NCBI RefSeq assembly: GCF_008932295.1
Contig: NZ_WBWA01000009.1
Span: 1 to 64,000, forward strand
DNA length: 64,000 bases
Reading direction: 5' to 3'
From: Brucella tritici
GTDB lineage: Bacteria; Pseudomonadota; Alphaproteobacteria; Rhizobiales; Rhizobiaceae
The notes beneath the pieces were generated by a model. The model did no database searches. It saw only the letters and a list, made by a program, of their open reading frames with translations, and was not told where the DNA came from. The position numbers were made by a program, and so were the translations under genes. Position 1 is the stretch's first letter. The number at the start of each line of letters is the position of its first letter. Below, piece after piece: positions 1 to 7,875 of this stretch.

Positions 1-1
1 C

Positions 2-115
2 ACCTTCTGCCGCCTCAAGGACTGGAGGCGTGTCGCGACACGATATGACAAGCTCATGATTAACTTCGCAGCAACCTGCTACATCGCCGCCATCGTCACA
101 TGGTGGATCAATTGA
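2..115 (+). CDS. IS5-family transposase, C-terminal end only
   Basis: The first 115 bases contain an open frame without a start that encodes 37 residues and ends in TGA. It carries the block RRVATRYDKL followed by a hydrophobic tail ending WWIN, which is typical of the C-terminus of IS5-family (IS427-type) DDE transposases. The rest of the element lies outside the window. It reads towards the cold-shock gene on the opposite strand, whose stop codon begins only about ten bases further on. Family assignment rests on the short tail alone; the exact IS cannot be named. Confidence 0.75.
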   Translation, partial: TFCRLKDWRRVATRYDKLMINFAATCYIAAIVTWWIN

Positions 116-128
116 GTCTGGACCCTAA
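116..128. mobile_element. probable terminal end of the IS element
   Basis: Directly after the transposase stop comes GTCTGGACCCTAA, where an IS5-type terminal inverted repeat would be expected. The other IS end is outside the window, so neither the inverted repeat nor a target duplication can be checked. The boundary is an inference from position. Confidence 0.3.
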
Positions 129-706
129 TGCGAAACTGGAATTGCCGTGCCGATATCCGGATGGATTTCAGCAGCCATCAGGCCCTTGTCGCCTTCGCCG
201 AAGCGAATGAGCACGACCTGACCGGGACGCAGTTCCATCATGCCGAAACGACGCAGCGTTTCCATATGAATGAAAATATCTTCCGTCCCCTCGCCGCGCG
301 TCAGGAAGCCGAAGCCCTTGGTGCGGTTGAACCACTTGACGATCACGCGCTCAAGGCCGCTCGACGGCGTAACAGTCACATGGGTGCGCTGCGGTGGCAT
401 CTGCGCCGGATGAATGGCGGTAGACGTATCCATCGACAGGACGCGGAAACATTGCAGGCCGCGATCACCATTGCGAACTTCACAAACGATGCGCGCACCT
501 TCCAGTGCAGTCTGGAAGCCGTCGCGACGCAGTGACGTCACGTGGAGAAGAATGTCATTAAGGCCCGGCTGGTCTGGAACAATGAAGCCGTAACCCTTGG
601 CTACGTCGAACCATTTGATATGGCCCGATACTTCAATGATATCGCCCAGCTCTTCCGAGGCGTGCTGGCTGTGAAACTGGTCATTAGACACAGACTTGTC
701 CGCCAT
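125..706 (-). CDS. double cold-shock-domain protein (CspA family)
   Basis: A 193-residue protein with two cold-shock (OB-fold) domains that should bind single-stranded RNA or DNA in the cytoplasm. The first domain has RNP1 KGYGFI at about residues 37-42 and RNP2 DILLHV at 51-56. The second has KGFGFL at 130-135 and DIFIHM at 143-148. A roughly 35-residue linker separates them. Proteins with two such domains are common in Rhizobiales. The start at 706 (MADKSV) was chosen because GAGGAGGGG lies just upstream; the frame stays open further upstream without a comparable ribosome site. The stop codon falls at the presumed end of the neighbouring IS element, so the extreme C-terminus may have been altered by that insertion. 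Confidence 0.9.
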   Translation of the reverse strand: MADKSVSNDQFHSQHASEELGDIIEVSGHIKWFDVAKGYGFIVPDQPGLNDILLHVTSLRRDGFQTALEGARIVCEVRNGDRGLQCFRVLSMDTSTAIHPAQMPPQRTHVTVTPSSGLERVIVKWFNRTKGFGFLTRGEGTEDIFIHMETLRRFGMMELRPGQVVLIRFGEGDKGLMAAEIHPDIGTAIPVSH

Positions 707-1073
707 GCGTTCGCCCCTCCTCTGTTCTTGCGTTGCGATTCCAACCTGATTCTTGTCCAAAGAATAACACTTCCTTAACCGGAGGCGGCAAGCCCAAACT
801 TGCATCCGTCCCCATGAAGACCACAGACTTCACAACTTCATGGTTACTTTTCCCAGCACAGCAGCCTTTGAGACTGACCCACCACCTGAAATATGGCCGG
901 TCGTCAATTTGGCAATGATGTTTCCGGGACATTTCCGGTCACGGCTGCTGCTCAAAATTTTTGAACGTCACTCTGTCCGTGATAACTTGACGTCCGGCCT
1001 CCAACATCGGATTCGATGTCCTTGCGTTTCCGAACGTCAGCACGCCTGAATTACAACAGCCGAGGAAAAGACT
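707..1073. other. intergenic region between divergent csp and gloA genes
   Basis: This stretch of 367 bases separates two divergent genes and must hold both promoters. A TTGACG hexamer near 984 could be a -35 box for gloA, but no convincing -10 follows. No RNA gene, repeat or small gene was recognised. Confidence 0.4.
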
Positions 1074-1514
1074 ATGCGCTATCTGCACACGATGGTCCGA
1101 ATTCGCGACATCGACGAATCTCTCGATTTTTATGTAAACAAACTCGGCCTCGAAGAAATCCGCCGCACCGAAAATGAAAAAGGCCGCTTCACGCTGATCT
1201 TTCTCGCTGCGCCATCCGATACGGACCGGGCGAAGGCAGAGCGGGCGCCAGAGCTGGAACTCACCTTCAACTGGGACCCGGAAACCTATACGGGCGGCCG
1301 CAATTTCGGTCATCTCGCCTATCTGGTCGATGACATCTATGCCACCTGCCAGAAGCTGCAGAATGCAGGCGTTACCATCAATCGCCCACCGCGTGACGGG
1401 CACATGGCGTTCATCAAATCGCCCGATGGCATTTCCATCGAGCTGATCCAGAAGGGCGACCGTCTGGCGCCACAGGAACCATGGGCTTCAGCCGAAAACA
1501 TCGGTAGCTGGTAA
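1074..1514 (+). CDS. gloA: lactoylglutathione lyase (glyoxalase I)
   Basis: A 146-residue enzyme that isomerises the hemithioacetal of methylglyoxal and glutathione to S-lactoylglutathione in cytosolic methylglyoxal detoxification. It has the vicinal-oxygen-chelate fold with the expected four metal ligands: His5, Glu62 in LELTFNWD, His80 in FGHLAYLVDD and Glu123 in SIELIQ. These correspond to H5, E56, H74 and E122 of the E. coli nickel-type enzyme. Length is normal for bacterial GloA. The start is preceded by GAGGAAAAG. The gene stands alone and ends in a repeat element and a strong hairpin terminator shared with the convergent Tim44-like gene. Confidence 0.95.
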   Translation: MRYLHTMVRIRDIDESLDFYVNKLGLEEIRRTENEKGRFTLIFLAAPSDTDRAKAERAPELELTFNWDPETYTGGRNFGHLAYLVDDIYATCQKLQNAGVTINRPPRDGHMAFIKSPDGISIELIQKGDRLAPQEPWASAENIGSW

Positions 1515-1516
1515 CA

Positions 1517-1564
1517 GAGCGTGTCTCCCGAAAGTGGAAACCGGTTTCGGGAGAAAGACATGCG
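1517..1564. repeat. Bru-RS-like palindromic repeat, copy 1
   Basis: An imperfect palindrome with the core CCCGAAAGTGGAAACCGG flanked by GTGTCT and AGACATGC arms. At least ten related copies occur in intergenic spaces of this window. It lies just downstream of gloA. Confidence 0.7.
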
Positions 1565-1570
1565 TATAAT

Positions 1571-1602
1571 AAAAAGCCCTGCCAGTTGGCAGGGCTTTTT
1601 TT
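1571..1602. terminator. bidirectional intrinsic terminator (gloA / Tim44-like)
   Basis: The stem AAAAGCCCTGCC / GGCAGGGCTTTT with a four-base loop is flanked by A and T tracts. It lies between convergent genes and can serve both. Confidence 0.9.
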
Positions 1603-1615
1603 CAATCCTGAACGG

Positions 1616-2662
1616 TTATTCCGTTCCCTGAATGGCTGCGAGAAGCCATTCACCGCCATCCGTGCGGGTGAACGTCCAGAGTTCGACGCTTTCCACCGGC
1701 TCATCCGGATTACCTTCGACGACAGCGCCTGTATTGCGATCCAGCATCACGTCGATCGCCGAATAGCGGATCGCAACGGTTGCATATTCGACATTGCCTT
1801 CGCGCCAGGCTTCGGAAACGTCACCCTGCAGAAGCTTGACGTCCTTCACTTCGTTACGCATGCCGCTGGAAGCGATCTCGCCCAGTTCTTCGGCCAGATA
1901 GGACATGGCTTCCGGGGTCGCGAGCTTGCGCAGCGCTGCATAATCCTCACGGCCATAGGCGGTCTGGATTTCAGAGAGCATCTGTTCAAAACGATCCAGA
2001 TCCTCCTGACCGACATCCATCGGTTCATCTTCAACCGCCGGAGCGGCGGGAGTAACCGGAGCGGCTGCCTGCTTGGCCTCAAACGGGTTCACCGAAGGCG
2101 TACGGCCACCGAAACCGGCCTGTGGACCAGCTTGCGGGGCTGCGGTCTTTGCCGCGCCGAAAGGCTGCGCGCCTGCGTTACCGGCGCCTGCCGCAGCCGG
2201 CTGGCGACGATTTGCGAACATGCGCATGACAAACATGGCAATGAGCGCGATCACCGCAACCTGCAATAACAGGCCGAACATGCCGGCAAGACCGCCAAGG
2301 CCGTTGCCGAGCAGCATGCCGATCAGGCCACCGACGAGAAGACCGCCCAGCATGGAACGGCCAAAGTTACCGAACATACCGCCGGAACGCTGTGCCTGCG
2401 CAGCATTCTGCGCCCCTGTTGCTCCCGGGCGGTTGGTCTGCGTCGCGCCGGTATTCGGCGTCATAGAACGTTCCATCGGCGCAGCATTGTTAGGTGCAGT
2501 ACGCGTCGGCGCTGGCGCCTGATAGGTGCGCGCGCCACGGCTGCCGAAACCGCCACCGCCCGCACGGCGAGCCTCGGCGAAATCGACCGCTGCAAAAGAG
2601 GCAATCAGCCCCAATACCATTGCAGCTGTCAGTTTGGTCAGGCGGCTTCCGGAACCCGGCAT
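1616..2662 (-). CDS. Tim44-like domain protein
   Basis: A 348-residue protein with an N-terminal hydrophobic segment ending FAEA (probable signal or anchor) and a Gly/Ala/Pro-rich low-complexity linker. A strongly hydrophobic glycine-rich membrane segment follows at about residues 100-150. The C-terminal domain of about 130 residues (from roughly 215) resembles the Tim44/MRPL45 fold, with the family ending VELWTFTR...WLLAAIQGTE. Bacterial Tim44-like proteins are membrane-associated and found widely in alphaproteobacteria; their role is uncertain, though the domain in mitochondria tethers Hsp70 to the import channel. It is probably monocistronic and is separated from recJ by about 120 bases. 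Confidence 0.85.
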   Translation of the reverse strand: MPGSGSRLTKLTAAMVLGLIASFAAVDFAEARRAGGGGFGSRGARTYQAPAPTRTAPNNAAPMERSMTPNTGATQTNRPGATGAQNAAQAQRSGGMFGNFGRSMLGGLLVGGLIGMLLGNGLGGLAGMFGLLLQVAVIALIAMFVMRMFANRRQPAAAGAGNAGAQPFGAAKTAAPQAGPQAGFGGRTPSVNPFEAKQAAAPVTPAAPAVEDEPMDVGQEDLDRFEQMLSEIQTAYGREDYAALRKLATPEAMSYLAEELGEIASSGMRNEVKDVKLLQGDVSEAWREGNVEYATVAIRYSAIDVMLDRNTGAVVEGNPDEPVESVELWTFTRTDGGEWLLAAIQGTE

Positions 2663-2785
2663 CGGTTTCTCCCACTTAGAGTCATGTCTGAATGTTTAAA
2701 TCAGTGCTCATATGGGAATTCGCCCCCACACCTCACAAGAGCGTGAAGGCAAAAAAATCCAGAAATTTCAAATGGGCCCGGAATT

Positions 2786-4570
2786 TCAAATAGGCAAAGC
2801 CGCATCCAGAATCTGTATTTGAGGCGTGACCGAGCCATTCCAATGATTTAGCGACAGATTGCCTGCAACATGGACACTCTGTCCGATGTTGTTGAACAGG
2901 AAGCGCCCAAGATCGCCCTCAGCCGCCCGGAAGGCTATGGCATTGACGCGCTTTCCATCCGCACCACGCAACGCGACACGCACGTGATCGCGCCCAACAC
3001 CACGCACATCGGCCAGTATATGGTGCGGCAGCGCCAATATGGGTTGCGGATGCGCCGAACCGTATGGCCCAGCCTTCTGCAAGGCTTCATAGAGCGATAC
3101 CGTTGCGCCCGATGCGGCCAGTGCGCCATCGATGGACAGGCTCTGGTTTTCGCGCAGGCGCGAAACGATATGCGCCGATTCTTCTTCAAGATAGGCCCGC
3201 AACGCGCCAAGATTTGCGCGCTCGATGGTAATGCCCGCCGCCATGGCATGGCCGCCACCCTTGACGAGCAACCCGCGCTCCATCGCACCACGCACCAGCT
3301 TGCCAAGATCAAGCCCCGTGATCGAACGCCCTGAACCCGATCCAACGCCATTGGCGTTGAAAGCGATGGCAAAAGCTGGCCGCCGGGCCTTTTCCTTGAG
3401 CCGTGAGGCCAGCAGCCCGACGATACCGGGATGCCAGCGGTCACTTGCAGTCACGATCACCGATGCGCCTGCGCCGCCAGAAATTTCCAGCGAAGCTTCC
3501 GCTTCCGCCTCCATAAGCATCTCGGCTTCCATGGCCTGACGCTCCTGATTGAGACGGTCAAGCTCGACTGCAATCCGATCCGCGGTTGCGGGATCGTCCA
3601 ATGTCAGCAGTCGTGCGCCAAGCCCCGCATCGCCGATGCGCCCGCCAGCATTGATGCGCGGCCCGATAAGATAACCGAGGTGAAAGACATTGAGCGGCTC
3701 GCCAATGCGGGCGACGCGCGCCAAGGCCGCAAGGCCGACATTGCTCTGCGACCGCGCAACGACCAGTCCTTTGACGACGAAAGCGCGGTTGACACCTGTC
3801 AACGGCACCACGTCGCAGACCGTCGCCAGTGCCACCAGATCGAGCAGGGAAAGAAGATCAGGGCCCGGTCCCTTACCGCGCTCACGCAGGATTTTGGTTA
3901 CCTGCACCAATGTCAGAAAGACCACGCCTGCGGCGCAAAGATGCCCCTGCTGCGAAATATCGTCTTCCCGGTTGGGATTGACGATAGCCACCGCATCCTC
4001 CGGCAGATCGCCGCCGACCTGATGGTGATCGAGCACGACGACATCCGCGCCTGCCTGCCTGGCAGCGGTGATGGACGGCGCGCTGTTGGTGCCACAATCG
4101 ACTGTGACGATAAGTGTCGCACCCTTGGCGACCAGATCGCGCATGGCATCGGGATTGGGACCGTAACCCTCAAAAATCCGGTCGGGAATATAGATGGAGT
4201 GCTGAATGCCGTAATGTTTGAGAAAACGTGCCATCAAGGCGGAAGAACACGCCCCATCGACATCGTAGTCGCCGAAAATGGCCACGGTCTCGCGGCGCAG
4301 AATGGCATCGGCAATCCGCCCTGCGGCATTCTCCATATCGGTAAGCGTCGCGGGATCGGGCATGAGATTGCGCAGCGTCGGATCGACAAATTCCAGTGCG
4401 CCTTCCACCGACACCCCCCGCCCGGCAAGCACGCGTGCAACCAGATCGGAAATGCCGTGATGCTGCGCAATGGCAAGCGCCGTATTGGCCTCACGCAGGC
4501 CAAGCCGGTCTACCCATTTCTGTCCGGTTGCGGATTGTTTTATTCCGAGGAAAAAGCGCTCTGTCGTCAT
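2786..4570 (-). CDS. recJ: single-stranded-DNA-specific exonuclease RecJ
   Basis: A 594-residue 5'-3' single-strand DNA exonuclease used in recombination and mismatch repair. It belongs to the DHH phosphoesterase family. Motif I is GDYDVDG (Asp101, Asp103, Asp105), motif II is VDCG near 157-160, and motif III is the DHH signature at residues 181-183. The C-terminal half has the DHHA1 motifs GSGSGRS and GGGHAMAAG, followed by the OB-like domain typical of full-length RecJ. Length is normal for the family. It lies downstream of glpX on the same strand, but a strong terminator separates them, so it is probably transcribed on its own. Confidence 0.96.
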   Translation of the reverse strand: MTTERFFLGIKQSATGQKWVDRLGLREANTALAIAQHHGISDLVARVLAGRGVSVEGALEFVDPTLRNLMPDPATLTDMENAAGRIADAILRRETVAIFGDYDVDGACSSALMARFLKHYGIQHSIYIPDRIFEGYGPNPDAMRDLVAKGATLIVTVDCGTNSAPSITAARQAGADVVVLDHHQVGGDLPEDAVAIVNPNREDDISQQGHLCAAGVVFLTLVQVTKILRERGKGPGPDLLSLLDLVALATVCDVVPLTGVNRAFVVKGLVVARSQSNVGLAALARVARIGEPLNVFHLGYLIGPRINAGGRIGDAGLGARLLTLDDPATADRIAVELDRLNQERQAMEAEMLMEAEAEASLEISGGAGASVIVTASDRWHPGIVGLLASRLKEKARRPAFAIAFNANGVGSGSGRSITGLDLGKLVRGAMERGLLVKGGGHAMAAGITIERANLGALRAYLEEESAHIVSRLRENQSLSIDGALAASGATVSLYEALQKAGPYGSAHPQPILALPHHILADVRGVGRDHVRVALRGADGKRVNAIAFRAAEGDLGRFLFNNIGQSVHVAGNLSLNHWNGSVTPQIQILDAALPI

Positions 4571-4587
4571 AATTTTCTAAAGACACA

Positions 4588-4616
4588 AAAGGCGGCATTT
4601 TTGCAATGCCGCCTTT
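4588..4616 (-). terminator. intrinsic terminator downstream of glpX
   Basis: The perfect stem AAAGGCGGCAT / ATGCCGCCTTT with a seven-base loop lies between the end of glpX and the start of recJ. Confidence 0.8.
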
Positions 4617-4673
4617 GACTATTCTACGTTCAATCCTGCCAAGGTTTAGGCTGAACCGTTCTAGCGCAATCTC

Positions 4674-5672
4674 CTAGAACTTCGACAGATCCTGATGCCG
4701 CGCCTTGATCTCGCGCACTGTCTGCGAGCTTGAACGCATGACGATGGTGTGCGTCTGGATATAGTCACGGGCGAATTTCACGCCGGAAAGCATGTTGCCA
4801 TCCGTCACGCCGGTAGCGGCAAAAAGCACGTCGCCCTTGGCCATTTCTTCCAGCGAATAGACCTTCTTCGGGTCCGCAATGCCCATCTTCGCGGCACGAG
4901 CGATCTTTTCATCGGTATTGAGCTGAAGGCGGCCCTGCATCTGGCCACCAATGCAACGCAGAGCTGCTGCAGCCAGAACGCCTTCAGGCGCGCCGCCAAT
5001 ACCGATATAGATGTCGATGCCGGTTTCGTCCGGGTTGGTCGTGTGCATCACACCGGCCACGTCACCGTCGCCAATGAGGCGGATCGCAGCGCCGGTTGCC
5101 CGGACTTCCTCAATCAGACGCGCATGGCGCGGACGGTCCATGATGCAGGCCGTGATTTCGTTCGGCTTCACACCCTTCGCCTTGGCGACGGACATGATGT
5201 TATCCGTCGGGCTGGCATCAAGGTCCACGACGCCCTTCGAGTAGCCCGGACCAACGGCGATCTTTTCCATGTAGACATCAGGCGCATAAAGCAGATTGCC
5301 CTTCTCGGCGATCGCAATGACAGCGAGCGAGTTCGGCAGATTCTTGGCGCAAATCGTGGTGCCTTCCAGCGGATCGAGTGCGATATCGACATCCGGTCCC
5401 TGCTTGGTGCCAACTTCTTCGCCGATATAGAGCATCGGCGCTTCGTCACGCTCGCCTTCACCGATAACAACCGTTCCGGCGATCGGAAGACGGTTCAATT
5501 CCTGGCGCATGGCATCGACAGCAGCCTGATCAGCAGCCATTTCGTCGCCACGGCCACGCAGCCTCGCCGCGGCGACCGCTGCACGCTCGGCCACGCGGAC
5601 CAATTCGAGTGTAAGAATGCGATCCAGTCCCTGGACTAATCCATGCGGGTGCTGCTCTGCGGTCTTGGCCAT
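4674..5672 (-). CDS. glpX: class II fructose-1,6-bisphosphatase
   Basis: A 332-residue GlpX-type enzyme that hydrolyses fructose-1,6-bisphosphate to fructose-6-phosphate in gluconeogenesis. It belongs to the lithium-sensitive metal-dependent phosphatase superfamily. The sequence shows VIGEGERDEAPMLYIGEEVG, the metal-site motif DPLEGTT and GDGDVAGV, all in the order expected for GlpX. Length matches the family. In related Brucella this type is reported as the main gluconeogenic bisphosphatase. The upstream 260 bases contain no other gene. Confidence 0.95.
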   Translation of the reverse strand: MAKTAEQHPHGLVQGLDRILTLELVRVAERAAVAAARLRGRGDEMAADQAAVDAMRQELNRLPIAGTVVIGEGERDEAPMLYIGEEVGTKQGPDVDIALDPLEGTTICAKNLPNSLAVIAIAEKGNLLYAPDVYMEKIAVGPGYSKGVVDLDASPTDNIMSVAKAKGVKPNEITACIMDRPRHARLIEEVRATGAAIRLIGDGDVAGVMHTTNPDETGIDIYIGIGGAPEGVLAAAALRCIGGQMQGRLQLNTDEKIARAAKMGIADPKKVYSLEEMAKGDVLFAATGVTDGNMLSGVKFARDYIQTHTIVMRSSSQTVREIKARHQDLSKF

Positions 5673-5933
5673 TTGAACAAAGTCCTGAATTCGAATTGCG
5701 TGGACGCGGCGCTAGAAGCCCGCGATTGCCGCCTCTTATAGCGACACTGTGCAAACCTTTTGTCAAAGTCCCTCGCCCCCTGCAAGGGCGGGAGAGTTAA
5801 AAACATTGTACGCTCAAACTCTTAATCGATTTAAGCTATACACGCTTGGTTTCATGTTCGGGCCGGATGTGAACGCTCACACCCGGCCAGAAGTTGCAGA
5901 AATCGTTAAACAACCAAAAGATGTTGCAGGCAA

Positions 5934-7454
5934 TCAGCTTCCGATTCCATCAAAGAAAAACTCCGGACTTTCCACTTCAACCAGCCTTTTTCTTTCGATC
6001 ATCCAGAAACGGTTGCCGACATTGCGAACAAAACTGCGGTCATGCGAGACGATCAGGCTCGCCGCTTCATTGCGAAGCAGTTCCACTTCCAGCGCTTCCT
6101 GACCTTCGATATCGAGATGATTGGTGGGTTCATCAAGAATATAGAAGTTCGGATTGGTCAGTCGCAGAACCAGCATGGCAAGTCGCGCCTTCTGCCCGCC
6201 AGACAAGCGCACCAGCGGCTTGGCCTGCATTTCAAGCGTCATGCCCGCACCGGCCAGCAAGGATCGCGTCCGCTGGTCGCCAATATCGAAACTTCTCGCG
6301 ATCGTCTCGAATGGTGTCCAGTCAGAGCGAAGTTCCGACAAAGCCTGATCGCTATATCCAAGCACCAGTGACGGGGTTGCCTTGATCCCGGCCTGTGCCT
6401 GATCCGGTGCAAGTATGGCCGCACGCACCAGTGTCAGCAGCCGGGTCTTGCCCATGCCGTTGGCGCCCAGCAGGACAATTCGGTCACCCGGATTGATCCA
6501 TAGCTGTCCCGTCTTGAAGAGAAGTCTTCCATCGGGCGTGGCAATTTCGGCCTGATCGAGAACAACCAGAGCCTTGGCGTGGCTGCCACGGCTGTTCAAG
6601 ATGATCTTGCCAGCAGAGCGCTCCACATGCGCCGCCTTGGCGCTTTCCTCGATCTTGTCGGCCCGCGCCTTTAATTGCTTGGTTTTGACTACAAGCAGAT
6701 CACTGCCCGAATTGATGCCAATATTGTTGAGCTTCGCCGCCTGCCTGCGCAATTGCTGGACTGTTTTCATGTCCTTTTCAAATTGCCGCGCATCGGCCGC
6801 GTCGATTTCATCGAGTGCTACACGCGCCTGACTGTATGGCAAAGCGAAAATCGGTGATTTTTCGGCCCGCAGAAACAATGTTCGCTTCGTAACCGCATCA
6901 AGGAAAGCGCGGTCGTGACTGCTGGCAATCACCGCCACCGAACGCGGCAGCGCATTCAGCCAGTCTTCCAGCAACCGCACTTTTTCAAGGTCCAGATGAT
7001 TGGTCGGTTCGTCGAGCAGAAGAACATCGGGTTCCGAAACCCATGCCCGCGCCAGAAGTGCGAGCCGCTGCCAGCCGCCACTCAACTGCCCTATGGGGCG
7101 CTGCCGCAGCTCTTCGGTGACATCGAGATCATCCAGCACGATATCGGCGCGCCAGCTTTCATAATCACGCGCTTCTTCGTCAAGCCCATCCAGCACAACC
7201 TCGTAAAAGCTGCGACTGAACAGGCTTTCAGGCACATACTGGCTGACATAGCCGATCTTCAGCCCGCGCGACCGCGTGATGGTGCCAAGCGTTGGCTCCC
7301 CCTCACCGACAAGAAGGCGCAGAAGACTGGTCTTGCCGCGCCCGTTGGCAGCGACGATGCCAAGCCGCTCGCCCTCGCCTATAACGAGATCGAGATTGGC
7401 AAACAGAGATTCATGAAGGGTCAGAGAAAGGTTCTGGATAGAAACAAGAGACAT
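5934..7454 (-). CDS. ABC-F family ATPase
   Basis: A roughly 506-residue cytosolic ABC-F protein with two nucleotide-binding domains and no membrane segments. The first domain has Walker A ANGRGKTS, signature LSGGWQR and Walker B LLLDEPTNHLD. The second has ANGMGKTR, LSGGQKAR and YILDEPTNHLD. A charged, lysine-rich interdomain linker lies at about residues 235-300. ABC-F proteins act on the ribosome, either as translation factors or in antibiotic resistance; which applies here cannot be told. The start at 7454 (MSLVSIQNL) was chosen because the family N-terminus begins there; the frame is open 18 codons further. A short histidine-rich open frame with a strong ribosome site lies 160 bases upstream on the same strand. 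Confidence 0.9.
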   Translation of the reverse strand: MSLVSIQNLSLTLHESLFANLDLVIGEGERLGIVAANGRGKTSLLRLLVGEGEPTLGTITRSRGLKIGYVSQYVPESLFSRSFYEVVLDGLDEEARDYESWRADIVLDDLDVTEELRQRPIGQLSGGWQRLALLARAWVSEPDVLLLDEPTNHLDLEKVRLLEDWLNALPRSVAVIASSHDRAFLDAVTKRTLFLRAEKSPIFALPYSQARVALDEIDAADARQFEKDMKTVQQLRRQAAKLNNIGINSGSDLLVVKTKQLKARADKIEESAKAAHVERSAGKIILNSRGSHAKALVVLDQAEIATPDGRLLFKTGQLWINPGDRIVLLGANGMGKTRLLTLVRAAILAPDQAQAGIKATPSLVLGYSDQALSELRSDWTPFETIARSFDIGDQRTRSLLAGAGMTLEMQAKPLVRLSGGQKARLAMLVLRLTNPNFYILDEPTNHLDIEGQEALEVELLRNEAASLIVSHDRSFVRNVGNRFWMIERKRLVEVESPEFFFDGIGS

Positions 7455-7598
7455 GGCAATCAGCCCAATTCTGCCACGCACGAATGCCCGGTTTCCAAAC
7501 CGTGACACGAATAGATGTGCTGGCGAATGTCCGGCAACGGTTCAACGACCGCGCCTTCAGGAAAAGGCAGAATAAGACAGTGGTTCTAGTCTTTTTCC

Positions 7599-7625
7599 GC
7601 CCTGCACAAGTTACTTATGCAGGGC
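7599..7625 (-). other. stem-loop overlapping the end of the leader open frame
   Basis: An eight-base-pair perfect stem (GCCCTGCA / TGCAGGGC) with an eleven-base loop lies over the stop codon of the small open frame at 7611-7676. It is not followed by a T tract on either strand, so it is not a simple terminator. It could act in attenuation or translation control of the downstream ABC-F gene. Confidence 0.5.
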
Positions 7626-7676
7626 AAAATCGGGGCCGTGCTGACGGTGATGATCATGACGCGTCACATACATCAT
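7611..7676 (-). CDS. small histidine-rich leader peptide upstream of ABC-F gene
   Basis: This open frame encodes 21 residues, MMYVTRHDHHRQHGPDFALHK. Five of the 21 are histidines, four of them within residues 7-13. It is preceded by an excellent ribosome site (AAAAGGAGGG, six bases before the first ATG). It ends in TAA inside the loop of a stable hairpin. The next gene on the strand, about 155 bases on, is the ABC-F ATPase. I know no named family for it. Its layout resembles a regulatory leader peptide, but its translation is a prediction. Confidence 0.45.
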   Translation of the reverse strand: MMYVTRHDHHRQHGPDFALHK

Positions 7677-7716
7677 ACAGCCCTCCTTTTCCTGTTCTTG
7701 TCTCTCGAAACAAATG

Positions 7717-7742
7717 AAGCCGGATCAAATCCGACCCGGCTT
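7717..7742 (-). terminator. intrinsic terminator downstream of homoserine dehydrogenase
   Basis: The stem AAGCCGG / CCGGCTT with extra internal pairing of GGAT and ATCC lies about 130 bases after the hom stop, beyond a repeat element. It precedes the leader and ABC-F unit. Confidence 0.6.
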
Positions 7743-7828
7743 TCATAACAAAGGTAAATCGAACCTGCAAGAGATGCCGTTTGTAGGAAAAAACACCCAA
7801 AGCTAGCGCGCTTTATTTTTTATCTCAC

Positions 7829-7874
7829 GCATGTCTTTGTTCCCAAAACCGGTTCCCACTTTTGGGAGACATGC
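7829..7874. repeat. Bru-RS-like palindromic repeat, copy 2
   Basis: This copy is inverted relative to copy 1, with core CCGGTTCCCACTTTTGGG and GCATGTCT / AGACATGC ends. It touches the 3' end of the homoserine dehydrogenase gene. Confidence 0.7.
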
Positions 7875-7875
7875 T

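Noticed and set aside
3431-4618. A 395-codon open frame opposite recJ
   Set aside because: It covers the conserved DHH region of recJ in antisense and has a low-complexity Cys/His/Arg-rich composition without a domain.
7484-7717. A 77-codon plus-strand frame between the ABC-F and hom genes
   Set aside because: It has no ribosome site, no domain, and overlaps the better supported minus-strand leader frame and hairpin.
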